Source: Brasilonema angustatum HA4187-MV1
Lineage (GTDB): Bacteria; Cyanobacteriota; Cyanobacteriia; Cyanobacteriales; Nostocaceae
Assembly (NCBI GenBank): GCA_019359695.1
Contig: JAHHGV010000012.1
Coordinates: 62,001 to 126,000 of the forward strand
DNA: 64,000 nucleotides
Direction of reading: 5' to 3'
The position numbers and the translations under genes are program-made. Shown piece by piece: positions 28,424 through 38,623 of the stretch (positions are counted from its first letter, which is position 1; each line of letters begins with the position of its first letter). The notes under the pieces are model-generated. The model saw only the letters and a list, made by a program, of their open reading frames with translations. It was not told the origin of the DNA and searched no databases.

Positions 28424-31400
28424 TCTGTTTCCTCATCTATAACTGCACTTCGGTCAAGTATGAGTAAGTTGCGGAGTTGGTCTGTATCCAGTTCCGTCAG
28501 CCAATTTTCACCGGCACCAACAACTTGTTCTGCAAGTTGTTTTTTACTTTCAATCATGTCATTAATTTTTTCTTCTAAAGTTCCAGTGCAAACAAATTTA
28601 TGGACTTGGACATTGCGAGTTTGACCAATACGAAAAACTCTATCTGTCGCCTGATTTTCTACCGCTGGATTCCACCATCTATCAAAATGGAAAACATGAT
28701 TGGCACGTGTTAAATTTAATCCTACACCACCTGCTTTCAGCGACAAAATCATAATTGGTGGTCCTTGGGGATCGTGTTGGAAACGGTCTACCATTTCCTC
28801 ACGTTGTTTTTTCTGAGTACTACCGTATAAAAACAATGTTTCTCGTCCTAATTGTTTTTCCAGATATGGTTTGAGTAACTTACCCCACTCTGCAAACTGA
28901 GTGAAAATTAAAGCGCGATCGCCACTTGCAACAACTATCTCCAACATTTCCTGCAAGCGTTGGAGTTTACCAGAGTGATATTGTTCCAATTTGTCTTGCT
29001 TCAAATAATGCGATGGGTGATTGCAGATTTGCTTTAGCTTAACAAGTAAAGCTAAAATCATGCCTCTACGTTGCAAACCTTCAGCTTCTTCAATCTCAGC
29101 CAGAGACTCTTCCACAGCTTTTTGATACAGTTGAGCTTGCTGGGCACTCAGACCACAAAATACAGTCATTTCCTGCTTCTCTGGCAAATCTTGAATAATG
29201 CTGCGGTCAGTTTTCAGACGACGTAGAATAAAAGGTTGAGCCAATGAACGCAATTGATTTAACGAAGCAGCATCACCATACTTTTCAATTGGTATAGCAA
29301 AACGCCTTTGGAAAAATTGCTTATTTCCCAAATAACCAGGATTCAGAAACTCCAAAATCGACCAGAGTTCTTGCAGTCTATTTTCTACTGGTGTTCCCGT
29401 AAGAGCAATCCTAAATGTAGATTCTATTTGTCGTACCGCCTGTGACTGTTTTGCATCTGAATTTTTGACATTTTGTGCTTCATCTAAAACGATGATTTGC
29501 CAAGAAACGCTCTGCAAGGATTTTAGATCACGGTGAATCAGCGGGTAGCTAGTGATGACTATATCATGCTTGTTCACTGCTTCTACAAACGTCTTACCTT
29601 TAGGACGCTTGTCACCGTGATATTGCATAACTTTCAGCGTTGGGGCAAATTTCTTAACTTCTCTTTCCCAGTTGCCTAAAACTGAAGTTGGACAAACAAG
29701 CAGGGTTGGTTTTTCGAGTGTTTCTTGTTCTTTTAAGTGTAAGAGGAAGGCGATGAATTGGATCGTGTTATGGCAGATAATATTGTTAGCAACAAAATTA
29801 TGATGTTCACTAACTTCAAAGTCATAAACCCAACCTTCATACTCGACATCTTCTATGCTTTCAATTTTGCAATAGAAAACTTCCTGGTCGAGAAGATGTA
29901 GCACAGATTGTCGTGTTAAGCTTAACTGTTCTACATCTAAGCGCGCATAAGCTTCAAGGGTTTGAGTTGTCCATTTAGAAGCTTTGAGTAACTGATACTC
30001 CTGTTGGGCTTCTCCAGTAATAATACGGTTCATCCCAGCTATAACTTGCTGCAAGCTATTCCTGGAAAATTGCTGTGAACCATTAATGTAAACCGTGTTG
30101 TGCATACCAAAATGCCGCAAAGGTAACCCCGTTGCTGTCACTTTTTGAGCAACAATATTAGAAGCAGGAATTCCCTCAACATTTGTGTTACTAACTTGTT
30201 GGCAAATTTCTTCTAACTTCCGCTGTTTTTCTGGGATACCATATCCAATTTCTTGCAAAAATCTCCGAGCAGAATTTCCTCCAATAACACCGATATAATA
30301 GGTGCGTAAAGTACGAGTTCCATTGGTAGCACACTTCTGCTTGGGCGATATTCGTAACCAGATACCGAAGCGTCGCAGTAATGTAGAAAGTTGCTGAATC
30401 AACAGCGGTGAAGCTGTGGCAATCTCGATACTCCGCATACTATAAACAACAGCAGACTCAGCATCGAAGTAGTTTTGTAAAAATATTTGTACACTGTCTA
30501 AGTCTGCTTGCATGATAAAGGGCGGAATTGACTTTTCTGCTGACAGTTTGCCCCAAAGGTAACCTTTAGCTTCCAAGAATCGTCGATAGGCTTGGCTGTT
30601 AATTCTAAGACATGGAACTCTGCCGGGAAAAGTGCAAATACTAGGACTGTTAATCTTTAGGTTATTGCGTGCACCAATGCGTTGCAAAATTTGGAGTAAA
30701 TCTTCTAAGACTGTGGTATCTTTCTGTGATATTGTAAATTGTCCCAAATTAAGCTGTTCATGACCTTCAGCAATCTGCCAAGCAAGAAACTTGACCAAAT
30801 CAGGGTCTTCTGGTTGACCTTCCCAAAGCATTTTCGCGGGTACACAGACATAATCACCCACCTTTAGCTCATTTGTCCAACCCTTGCTTGTCAGCAGCTT
30901 GTGACGACGGGTGATAGTGATACTGCTACCGTCTTGCAGCGTGACCTTTCGCAACTTCTCGCAAACTTGCTGCCGATACAGTCGTCGGATGGGAGCCTGC
31001 ACTATTTTACCAGTTTTCTCATCTATAGAATTCACTAGTAATTTATCAGTCGGATCAGCCCAGAATCCCTCGCCATCAAACTCTGTTTCTCCAGCATAGG
31101 TCTGCCAAATTTCTTCTGCTGTGCGTAGTTCTCCGTTTACGTATACATATGTATTATTTACAACGCATTTACCTAATCCCATATCGTCCGCCAGACAAGC
31201 ACCCAAGCCCCAACGTTCCAAAAACGAAAGCCACGCCATCCCACGTTCTTGATAAGGTCGCAACTTTCCCTGGAAGCTGGCGGGTGTGGGCAAGGGTTCA
31301 ACTGCTTTGTTATTCGTCAAGGCAGATATCAGTTCCTGTAATGCCCCAGACGCCTCAAAGCTAACCACTGGTAATTTTTCAATCGTCTGAGTGTCTCCTG

Positions 31401-33087
31401 TACTGATACGCAAAGCATCTTCCAAAGACAGCGCCATTTGTTCTTTGCGAGAAGCAAAAAAGGTTTGTGCTGTTTTGATATCTTGCGATCGCAATTCTAC
31501 CCACTCGCCATTAATTTCTACCAATGGGCTATTCAAAGCCACCAACCGATCAAATTCTGCTTTGGAAATCGTCTGTCCACCAATCGCCAATTCCCACTTG
31601 AAATTCAACAAACTTTCCAAACCTAAACGTTCTTGCTTTTTCTTAGATGTTTGGGCAGTAACTTTCAAACCCAAACGATTTGCCCATCCTTCGCGGTTCT
31701 CTAAACTAGGCGGTAAAATCACACCCAAACCACTATCTTCAAACCGCCATGCTACAGACTTGATAAACTCATAAGCCTGAATTGGGTTGAGGTGGCAAAA
31801 TTGAGGATACGGAGTTTCTAAGCTATCTGCAATTGGTGGATACAATCGTGAAGCCAATCCCAAACCGCGTAAAAATGTCTCTTGCGGTTGTTCAATTGTT
31901 CGATTTTGATAAACAAATTTTTCTAAAGGATGGTTCCAAATCGTTGTCGCGTCTATGAGAAAATTGGAATCATCAGCAGCTTGCAGGAAATAAGCTAAAG
32001 TCCAGTGAGTCTCCCCTCCTGACTCTGGAGAACGTAATACAAAACAGCTACGAAACTGGTTGTTTCCCGCCATTTGGTATTGCAAGGGCATAGTCCAAGC
32101 TTTCAGGACGGCCTCTAGTCGTTCCACCCCAAAGGGATCAGCACTGCAGGTGTTAGACGCAGCCGTCAGAGAATGTAACCACTGTCGCACCGTCGCTGGT
32201 AAAGACGCCATCACTCTGGTTTCTAACAGAGGTTGGGAACCCACCATCCCTCGTACTTGAGCATCTATTGTACTGTTAAGAAATACCAGCAGTAATTCTT
32301 GAGGTTCGAGTGGCAAGTTTATGTGAACAGATGAGGAGGATTTTGTCTCCTTATCTTCCCCGAATTGGAAAATTTCCTGATAAGTCCGACAAGCCAATGG
32401 CATCAATTGAGAAAATTTTTCTAAACGAGTTCCATCTTGGGCGCTATCTAGAAGTGCTTGCCATTTCGCGACTGTAGAATTATCGCTTTGGCGTTGAATT
32501 GTGGGTAAAAACTTACCACGCGAAATTAGATCCAAACTCCAGCGGGCAACCTGCACCCAAAAGTGTAAATCTCCTCCCAAAAAATTATCTTCACCATTAG
32601 GAACACTTAGAGGTAATGAAGTTAGGAATTTTATTGCCTCTTCGGGGTTAAGGCAAAAACCTTCAATAAGCCACGGTTGTAAGTACTGGGGAGTTTTATT
32701 TGGTAAATCTAATGTGGCAGAATGCGCCGGCAAGATTTCAACTGTTCCCTGCTGAGTATTTTCTAAAATATAAGTTGGTAGGGCAACAACTTGGGAGTGC
32801 GTTGGCAAACTCACATCGGCAGTTCTGGCTGCTTTGGACGTTTTCCCATTTTTTAGAGACTTTGCATCTGACGTCACTATATGTTTTGTTTGCAGCATTC
32901 TCGCAATTGTGATGTTACGTGAATGCAGCCACTCGACTAATTCTAATGGTGTCATTGCCAGAGGATGTGTTAGTACATCATCAAATGTACTATGACTAGA
33001 ATTTGTCCCAAGAGTTCGCCAAGTCTCTCCCCAAACAAATAAACAACCCTGATTTGCTATTAACCAACTACCGTGTAAAATTGCCAT
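28420..33087 (-). CDS. SNF2-family helicase interrupted by an intein
   Basis: The 1555-residue frame contains a 467-residue intein (residues 641-1107); the spliced protein would be 1088 residues, normal for bacterial SNF2 proteins. The N-terminal 600 residues are the SNF2-associated region. The ATPase core begins LRPYQERGMAWLSFLERWG and its Walker A DMGLGK|TIQ is split exactly by the intein. After it come IIVLDEAQNVKN (motif II), LTGTPVENRLQELWSIL (III), LILSLKAGGVGLNLT (V) and DRVFRIGQ (VI). The enzyme is predicted to translocate on double-stranded DNA. Without splicing, the ATP-binding loop would be destroyed, so activity depends on splicing. ATG start at 33087; the 3' end overlaps the SWIM gene. 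Confidence 0.95.
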   Translation of the reverse strand: MAILHGSWLIANQGCLFVWGETWRTLGTNSSHSTFDDVLTHPLAMTPLELVEWLHSRNITIARMLQTKHIVTSDAKSLKNGKTSKAARTADVSLPTHSQVVALPTYILENTQQGTVEILPAHSATLDLPNKTPQYLQPWLIEGFCLNPEEAIKFLTSLPLSVPNGEDNFLGGDLHFWVQVARWSLDLISRGKFLPTIQRQSDNSTVAKWQALLDSAQDGTRLEKFSQLMPLACRTYQEIFQFGEDKETKSSSSVHINLPLEPQELLLVFLNSTIDAQVRGMVGSQPLLETRVMASLPATVRQWLHSLTAASNTCSADPFGVERLEAVLKAWTMPLQYQMAGNNQFRSCFVLRSPESGGETHWTLAYFLQAADDSNFLIDATTIWNHPLEKFVYQNRTIEQPQETFLRGLGLASRLYPPIADSLETPYPQFCHLNPIQAYEFIKSVAWRFEDSGLGVILPPSLENREGWANRLGLKVTAQTSKKKQERLGLESLLNFKWELAIGGQTISKAEFDRLVALNSPLVEINGEWVELRSQDIKTAQTFFASRKEQMALSLEDALRISTGDTQTIEKLPVVSFEASGALQELISALTNNKAVEPLPTPASFQGKLRPYQERGMAWLSFLERWGLGACLADDMGLGKCVVNNTYVYVNGELRTAEEIWQTYAGETEFDGEGFWADPTDKLLVNSIDEKTGKIVQAPIRRLYRQQVCEKLRKVTLQDGSSITITRRHKLLTSKGWTNELKVGDYVCVPAKMLWEGQPEDPDLVKFLAWQIAEGHEQLNLGQFTISQKDTTVLEDLLQILQRIGARNNLKINSPSICTFPGRVPCLRINSQAYRRFLEAKGYLWGKLSAEKSIPPFIMQADLDSVQIFLQNYFDAESAVVYSMRSIEIATASPLLIQQLSTLLRRFGIWLRISPKQKCATNGTRTLRTYYIGVIGGNSARRFLQEIGYGIPEKQRKLEEICQQVSNTNVEGIPASNIVAQKVTATGLPLRHFGMHNTVYINGSQQFSRNSLQQVIAGMNRIITGEAQQEYQLLKASKWTTQTLEAYARLDVEQLSLTRQSVLHLLDQEVFYCKIESIEDVEYEGWVYDFEVSEHHNFVANNIICHNTIQFIAFLLHLKEQETLEKPTLLVCPTSVLGNWEREVKKFAPTLKVMQYHGDKRPKGKTFVEAVNKHDIVITSYPLIHRDLKSLQSVSWQIIVLDEAQNVKNSDAKQSQAVRQIESTFRIALTGTPVENRLQELWSILEFLNPGYLGNKQFFQRRFAIPIEKYGDAASLNQLRSLAQPFILRRLKTDRSIIQDLPEKQEMTVFCGLSAQQAQLYQKAVEESLAEIEEAEGLQRRGMILALLVKLKQICNHPSHYLKQDKLEQYHSGKLQRLQEMLEIVVASGDRALIFTQFAEWGKLLKPYLEKQLGRETLFLYGSTQKKQREEMVDRFQHDPQGPPIMILSLKAGGVGLNLTRANHVFHFDRWWNPAVENQATDRVFRIGQTRNVQVHKFVCTGTLEEKINDMIESKKQLAEQVVGAGENWLTELDTDQLRNLLILDRSAVIDEETE
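29767..31167 (-). mobile_element. Intein with LAGLIDADG-type homing endonuclease domain (in-frame within SNF2 gene)
   Basis: The element starts at Cys codon 31165-31167 and ends at Asn codon 29767-29769; the next extein residue is Thr. Intein residues 1-13 (CVVNNTYVYVNGE) are block A. ITITRRHKLLTSKGW with His89 is block B. VYDFEVSEHHNFVANNIICHN minus one residue at the end (447-467) gives blocks F and G with the terminal His-Asn. Two endonuclease motifs, FLAWQIAEGH (127-136) and LQNYFDAESAV (230-240), keep an acidic residue each, so the homing enzyme may still be active. Insertion is at the GK|T of Walker A, a favoured intein site. SNF2 inteins are known, for example in Deinococcus. Confidence 0.92.
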
Positions 33088-33289
33088 TTAACAATTACTC
33101 AGATGTTCACAAAATAATGGTCTTTAATTAGCTGTTTCTCTAGTTTCTGCAATTCCTTATTTTCAATTTATCAAGACTTAGGCAACGTACTAGGGCATTT
33201 TAGGTATTTTAAGCAATGCAGAACCCCTCAGCAATTACCATAATGTACCGCACTTTATGATGTGTGCGACAATTACAATCATATTTTGC

Positions 33290-33394
33290 TATAGCAATCC
33301 TATATGAGTTGTGAGAATTCACCGAGTCAAAAAATATTGTTTTGCAAGCCTTACAGGCTTTATCTGTTCTCACGCATGATTTAGGACTGCTATA
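33290..33394. repeat. MITE-like element, TATAGCA(A/G)TCC family, copy 3
   Basis: The left end TATAGCAATCCTATATGAG is inverted at the right as CATGATTTAGGACTGCTATA, with a second GTGAGAA/TTCTCAC pair inside. It sits between the SNF2 gene and the MATE pseudogene. Confidence 0.65.
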
Positions 33395-33414
33395 TACATT
33401 ATGATCTAAGAATT

Positions 33415-33825
33415 ATGATGTCAGATATGGAACTTATCGCAACAGAATTTCAGTCAAAAATTTTATCAGAAGCCCGAGCCAGCCTGCAATTGGTAGTTCC
33501 CCTAGTAATATCTCAACCCGCGCTCTTTTGGCATTAACACTGTCAATGTTGTCATGATGGGCTTACTGGCCACTCAAAGTTTAGCAGCAGGAGCCTTGGG
33601 TGTCATCATCTTTTTTACCCTGTTGTTTGTGCTCGCATTCTGGAAGCTTTAGGGACAAACGTTGCACAAGCCTTTGGTACAGACGAAAGCGAGCGAATCG
33701 ATCTGATTGCTTCTCAGGGACTCTGGCTAGCCGCTGCCCTGTCCTTTGCGGCGATAGTTCTATTATGGCAGGGTGACACCATATTGTCCCTAGCGGGTCA
33801 AGACGCTTTTTGTTTACAAAAATAA
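33415..33825 (+). pseudogene. MATE family efflux transporter, frameshifted N-terminal remnant
   Basis: Three segments in different frames read together as the start of a MATE transporter: ASLQLVVPLVISQPALFWH, then VNVVMMGLLATQSLAAGALG, then ALGTNVAQAFGTDESERID with SQGLWLAAALSFAAIVLLW. Real MATE proteins have about 450 residues and twelve membrane helices; only about 130 codons remain here, with at least two frame changes and an early stop. The rest of the gene is absent. 33826-34037 is the pnp leader. Confidence 0.75.
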
Positions 33826-34037
33826 AATCCCTAACTCGTTAATTCCCCATTTTTCCATCGATTTACCCCGTAAATTTACTTGCTTTGCTTGGTCGAGTAG
33901 TAGACATTGCCGAAGGCAAGCAAAATATTGAAAAGGATAGAGTATCAACTTTGTATGTCATTGACGCCAGCCAGAGAGCATAAATGTTAGGATTGCCACA
34001 GAGAGAGAATAGCGTGCATAGAAGGAAAAAAAATTGA

Positions 34038-36194
34038 ATGGGAGAATTTGAGAAGTCAATATCCTTTGACGGACGGGATATTCGACTGAAGGTTGGTCAT
34101 TTAGCTCCCCAGGCTGGTGGCTCGGTGTTGATAGAATCTGGGGACACAACAGTTTTGGTGATGGCTACGCGATCACAAGCCAGAGAGGGCATTGATTTTC
34201 TTCCGTTGACAGTAGATTACGAAGAAAGACTGTATGCCGCAGGTAGAATTCCTGGAGGAATTATGCGGCGGGAAGGTCGTCCGCCAGAAAAAGCAACTCT
34301 CACTAGTCGTTTAATTGACCGTCCAATACGTCCTTTGTTCCCGTCTTGGTTGCGAGACGATTTGCAAATTGTTGCGCTGACACTCTCAATGGATGAATTG
34401 GTGCCACCTGATGTGCTAGCAGTCACAGGTGCTTCGATCGCCACTTTAATGGCTAAAATACCATTTTACGGACCAATGGCGGCAGTGCGTGTCGGGTTAG
34501 TAGGAGATGATTTTATCATTAACCCCACCTATGCAGAAATTGAAGCTGGAGATCTGGATCTGATCGTTGCTGGTTCACCAGAAGGTGTCATCATGGTGGA
34601 AGCAGGAGCAAATCAACTCTCAGAGAGAGACATTATCGAAGCAATTGAATTTGGCTACGAAGCTGTACAGGATCTAATTAGGGCGCAGCAAGATTTGATC
34701 GCTGAAATTGGTATAGAAATTCCAGTAGAGGAGCCACCAGAGGTAGACTCAACACTGGAAAACTATATACGCGATCGCGCTACTGTTGAAATTAAGAAAA
34801 TTCTGTCACAATTTGATTTCGACAAAAAACAGCGCGATACAGCTTTAGATGCAGTCAAGGAATCGATTAAAGCTGCGATCGCTGAACTTAGCGAAGAAGA
34901 TTCTGTTCGCGTTGCTGCATTGGCAAATAGTAAGGTTCTTGATAATACCTTCAAAGACCTTACCAAAAAGCTCATGCGCCGTCAAATCATCGAAGATAAT
35001 GTCCGTGTTGACGGTCGTAAGCTTGATGAAGTACGTCCCGTATCTTGTGATGTTGGCATTTTGCCCAAGCGAGTCCACGGTAGCGGTCTATTTAACCGGG
35101 GATTAACTCAGGTGCTATCCGCTTGCACTCTTGGTACACCAGGAGATGCTCAATCACTGGCTGATGACTTGCAACAGGATCAACATAAGCGCTACTTGCA
35201 CCATTACAATTTCCCACCGTTCTCCGTTGGGGAAACAAAACCTTTACGTGCGCCAGGACGTCGGGAAATCGGTCACGGGGCACTGGCAGAAAGAGCAATG
35301 CTACCCGTGTTACCACCAAAAGAACAATTCCCCTACGTCATTCGGGTGGTATCGGAAGTGCTTTCTTCCAACGGTTCCACCTCAATGGGTTCAGTGTGCG
35401 GTTCGACACTGGCATTGATGGATGCAGGCGTACCTCTTGCTAAACCGGTTAGTGGCGCTGCAATGGGTTTGATAAAAGAAGGCGACGAAGTCCGAGTCCT
35501 GACTGATATTCAGGGTATAGAAGACTTTTTGGGCGATATGGACTTTAAAGTTGCCGGGACAGACAAAGGCATAACCGCCCTACAAATGGATATGAAAATT
35601 TCCGGTCTATCCTTGGATATTATTTCCCAAGCCGTTCACCAAGCCAAAGCAGCACGGTTGCATATTCTGGAGAAAATGCTGGAGACAATCGATCAACCGC
35701 GCGGTCAAATGTCACCTTATGCCCCACGTCTGTTGACTATCCGGATTGATCCAGACATGATTGGTCTGGTCATTGGACCAGGAGGTAAGACGATTAAGGG
35801 GATCACCGAAGAAACAGGTGCTAAAATTGACATCGAAGATGATGGTACAGTGACGATTTCTGCTGTGGATGAAAACAAAGCGAAAAAAGCACGGATCATT
35901 ATCCAAGGCATGACAAGAAAGCTCAATGAAGGTGATGTCTACGCAGGCAGAGTCACACGAATTATACCAATTGGCGCTTTTGTGGAATTTCTTCCTAGCA
36001 AGGAAGGAATGATCCACATTTCGCAACTGGCTGACTACCGTGTTGGCAAAGTTGAGGACGAAGTCACAGTTGGTGATGAAGTGATTGTTAAAGTGCGAGA
36101 AATTGATAACAAAGGCAGAATTAATCTTACCCGCCTGGGTATTCACCCAGACCAAGCAGCCGCAGCGCGAGAAGCAGCAGCAGTCAACCGGTAA
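34038..36194 (+). CDS. pnp: Polyribonucleotide nucleotidyltransferase (PNPase)
   Basis: PNPase degrades RNA by phosphorolysis and in cyanobacteria can also add tails to RNA. The 718-residue protein has two RNase PH domains (about 5-230 and 325-540) joined by an all-helical linker, then a KH domain ([18 protein letters not shown]) and an S1 domain ([20 protein letters not shown]). The second PH core contains [13 protein letters not shown], which forms part of the catalytic face. The start ATG 34038 gives [17 protein letters not shown], the family N-terminus. All domains are complete. Confidence 0.97.
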   Translation: MGEFEKSISFDGRDIRLKVGHLAPQAGGSVLIESGDTTVLVMATRSQAREGIDFLPLTVDYEERLYAAGRIPGGIMRREGRPPEKATLTSRLIDRPIRPLFPSWLRDDLQIVALTLSMDELVPPDVLAVTGASIATLMAKIPFYGPMAAVRVGLVGDDFIINPTYAEIEAGDLDLIVAGSPEGVIMVEAGANQLSERDIIEAIEFGYEAVQDLIRAQQDLIAEIGIEIPVEEPPEVDSTLENYIRDRATVEIKKILSQFDFDKKQRDTALDAVKESIKAAIAELSEEDSVRVAALANSKVLDNTFKDLTKKLMRRQIIEDNVRVDGRKLDEVRPVSCDVGILPKRVHGSGLFNRGLTQVLSACTLGTPGDAQSLADDLQQDQHKRYLHHYNFPPFSVGETKPLRAPGRREIGHGALAERAMLPVLPPKEQFPYVIRVVSEVLSSNGSTSMGSVCGSTLALMDAGVPLAKPVSGAAMGLIKEGDEVRVLTDIQGIEDFLGDMDFKVAGTDKGITALQMDMKISGLSLDIISQAVHQAKAARLHILEKMLETIDQPRGQMSPYAPRLLTIRIDPDMIGLVIGPGGKTIKGITEETGAKIDIEDDGTVTISAVDENKAKKARIIIQGMTRKLNEGDVYAGRVTRIIPIGAFVEFLPSKEGMIHISQLADYRVGKVEDEVTVGDEVIVKVREIDNKGRINLTRLGIHPDQAAAAREAAAVNR

Positions 36195-36203
36195 CTAGAT
36201 TTT

Positions 36204-36248
36204 GGATTTTAGATTGTAGATTTAGGATGAATCGCAAATCTAAAATCC
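36204..36248. other. Stem-loop downstream of pnp
   Basis: GGATTTTAGATT (36204-36215) pairs with AATCTAAAATCC (36237-36248), a 12-bp stem 10 bp after the pnp stop. No T-run follows. The words belong to the AATCCAAAATCTAAAAT repeat family, so it may be a repeat rather than a terminator. Confidence 0.4.
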
Positions 36249-36265
36249 AGTTTGGTGTCTATTGA

Positions 36266-36345
36266 GGGAACGCTTAACGCTTAACAGGGAATAAGGAACG
36301 CTTAACAGGGAATAGGGAACGCTTAACAGGGAACAGAAAGAATAA
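36266..36345. repeat. STRR-like GGGAA(C/T)-GCTTAACA tandem tract
   Basis: Copies of GGAACGCTTAACAGGGAAT follow each other three to four times. The same words fill the cores of the MITE-like elements at 16770 and 51226. Confidence 0.7.
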
Positions 36346-36554
36346 AATCTACGGATGTTTGACACTCTTGTGCCTAAAGGCTAGAAGATTCTTGCTTCAT
36401 CCGTCCTCCCTAGACACTTAAATGCTTGCATTCAAGTCTCCCCGTTTGGATACGTCCAAATTTCGCAAGGACTGCCCGACCGCGTTTGTTCGCGTAGCGT
36501 GCCCCTTAGGGCATAAAGGTTTGTACAAAGCTTTCCTTTGACTCCCACATTTGT

Positions 36555-36693
36555 GAGCCACTGCGGTGGTGAGGCAGTCTGGTCTTGGGGGTTTCCAACA
36601 CCAGATACCAAGTGAGGGAAACCCTCCTATGGCACAAAGTGCCACGCTACGCGCTTCAGTACTGGCTCCCCATGAGGAACTGCCGAAAGGGTT
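36555..36693 (+). repeat. 139-bp inverted repeat, left copy
   Basis: This segment from GAGCCACTGCGGTGG to GCCGAAAGGGTT is repeated in inverted orientation at 39302-39440. Reading the two side by side, I count 3 mismatches in 139 positions. It belongs to the GC-rich interspersed family. The pair flanks the hydrolase and membrane-protein genes. The surrounding gap 36346-37012 holds no gene. Confidence 0.85.
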
Positions 36694-37012
36694 CCCGGCA
36701 TAAAGCAAGTGGCGGTACAACATTTAAGATTTTTACTACCTTTGTTTCCGGATCAGGAGTTGTCCGCGTGACCTACTTCGTTTTTTATTGCGAATTACCG
36801 CTGTCTATATTTATCCTAGCAATATGTCCTTACAATAAAGCAAATTAATTTGCTTTAATCCGTTTTCATCCCTCCTCTAAAGAAAGAGGGCTTTCAACGT
36901 CTCACGTGAATCACCGTAAAAACAATTTCTTTTGATAAGACAGTAAAAGAAATGAATGGATTTCTAAACCTGTAGAAGTCAAAATTGTGTGAAAGTCTGG
37001 TAATCTGCGATT

Positions 37013-37855
37013 ATGCCAATACGTCAAACCTTATCGAAACCTGATATCCAACTTTCTTATTTAGAATGGAACCAAGGCCAAGAACCTTTACTGGTATTAC
37101 ACGGTTTAGCCGACCACGCACTAGTTTGGTCGAGTCTAGCAGATGACTTAGCGCCAGATTACCATATAGTCGCGCCAGATATGCGCGGTCATGGTGAGAG
37201 TGGGAAACCAGAGAGAGATTATAGTTTTGAGAGCGTGATCACAGACTTAGAAGCACTGATGGATAGCTTGGGATGGTCAGCCACCCATGTTGTCGCTCAC
37301 TCCTGGACAGGTAAACTAGCTGTTATATGGGCAAGGATCAATCCGCAACGTTTACGGAGTATCGTTCTGGTCGATCCCATTTTTATTTGGAAAATACCCA
37401 GCTTTTTTAAGGTTACTTTTCCGCTTTTGTACCAATTTTTATCCTTTCTCAAAGGTATGGGACCATTTGCGACTTACGAGTCAGCCCAACAGCAAGCGCG
37501 TCAGTTAAATCAGTTTCAAGGATGGAGTTCCTTACAACAGCAAGTTTTTCAAGCAAGTATTGAACAAAAAACCGATGGGACTTGGGGTAGTAAATTTACC
37601 ATCGCAGCTCGCGATAGAATTTTTGAGGCAGTGATGCTTTGTCCCGGTTTTACTACAGCCCCCATTCATATCCCCACCTTGTTTGTGCAGCCAGAAAAAG
37701 GACTTAACCGCAAAGATTGGCAACTCCAACCTTACAAAACTAATCTGAAAAATTTACGCATTTGTCAAGTTCCTGGTAATCATTGGCCTTTTTTAACACA
37801 GCCTGAGGCGTTTAACCAAACTGTGAAAGCTTTTTTACAAGAGCATAGATATTGA
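37013..37855 (+). CDS. Alpha/beta hydrolase
   Basis: The 280-residue cytoplasmic protein has the fold's landmarks: LLVLHGLADHALVW (oxyanion region), DMRGHGESGKPE, the nucleophile elbow VVAHSWTG (A-H-S-W-T-G instead of the usual G-x-S-x-G), and a late histidine in PGNHWPFLTQPEAF. The motif change keeps the serine but replaces both glycines, as in some related esterases. The closest general types are epoxide hydrolase or haloperoxidase-like enzymes; the substrate is unknown. It starts at ATG 37013, and the gene lies between the 139-bp inverted repeats. Confidence 0.85.
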   Translation: MPIRQTLSKPDIQLSYLEWNQGQEPLLVLHGLADHALVWSSLADDLAPDYHIVAPDMRGHGESGKPERDYSFESVITDLEALMDSLGWSATHVVAHSWTGKLAVIWARINPQRLRSIVLVDPIFIWKIPSFFKVTFPLLYQFLSFLKGMGPFATYESAQQQARQLNQFQGWSSLQQQVFQASIEQKTDGTWGSKFTIAARDRIFEAVMLCPGFTTAPIHIPTLFVQPEKGLNRKDWQLQPYKTNLKNLRICQVPGNHWPFLTQPEAFNQTVKAFLQEHRY

Positions 37856-37900
37856 CACTGTCCATTTTTCAGGAGCAGAGATTCTTAAGATTTTACAGTC

Positions 37901-38623
37901 TTAAGAACCCTGACTCTGTAAACTTTTCATTTCTTGTTGTACATCCAATGCGATCTGCAATGCTTCATTCAGCAATCGTCCGTGTTCACTAGCCTGTTCG
38001 CTCACTTGCATTGCTGTTAATATTGCTAAATTATCAGCAAACAGCTCTAATTTACTAACAATAAAATTTTTATTTTCTCTTAATATTCTTTCTGTCTTTA
38101 ATGCCCGAATTAAATCATTTCTTGTCAGTTTTAGTGCTTCTATAACTTTCTTTCTTTCATTCAAGCTCACTCCTGAATTTCCTGCTGCTTCTATTTGATC
38201 GTTGATGTCTATTGCTTTAATAACAGCATTATATCTCTCAACATCATTCAATAGAATTTTTAGCGAATGTGTCATGTTTTGTCTGACAATACGAATTCTT
38301 TGTTTCCATAAAAAATATAAAAATACTTGTGTAAAAATTCCTACTGAACAACTAGATATGACTAGTAAGAGCCAGGAAGGTATAGTAACCCAATTAACAA
38401 AGAGTCTGATAATAACATCAAATGTAATATAACTAGAAACTAGTATTGTCATTCCAATAAAAACTACCGTAGCAGCCTCAGAACTTTTGGCTCTTTCTAT
38501 AACTTGACTCAGTAGTCTTTTCATCGGATGAGTAATAATTATGAGTTCATCGCCCACAGGCAAATTAGTCAATTTTTGCAGTTCTTTTGGACTAATCTCT
38601 AATCCTTGTAAATCATTACGCAC
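37901..38623 (-). CDS. Two-helix membrane protein of unknown function
   Basis: The 240-residue protein is not one I recognise. Residues 1-45 are hydrophilic. Two membrane helices follow, near 48-72 (ATVVFIGMTILVSSYITF) and 80-105 (SWLLLVISSCSVGIFTQVF). The C-terminal 130 residues are charged and helical, with predicted coiled-coil character and a Glu/Gln-rich tail. The layout suggests a membrane-anchored helical bundle facing the cytoplasm. It is convergent with the hydrolase gene, 45 bp away, and both lie inside the inverted repeat pair. Confidence 0.65.
   Translation of the reverse strand: MRNDLQGLEISPKELQKLTNLPVGDELIIITHPMKRLLSQVIERAKSSEAATVVFIGMTILVSSYITFDVIIRLFVNWVTIPSWLLLVISSCSVGIFTQVFLYFLWKQRIRIVRQNMTHSLKILLNDVERYNAVIKAIDINDQIEAAGNSGVSLNERKKVIEALKLTRNDLIRALKTERILRENKNFIVSKLELFADNLAILTAMQVSEQASEHGRLLNEALQIALDVQQEMKSLQSQGS

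Noticed and set aside
34763-36155. Several long antisense open frames within pnp
   Set aside because: They are shadows of the strongly biased pnp coding frame, with no start signals or family features.
36418-36848. Two overlapping open frames after pnp
   Set aside because: The same peptides are encoded by the inverted repeat copy at 39302-39440; they are by-products of repeat DNA.
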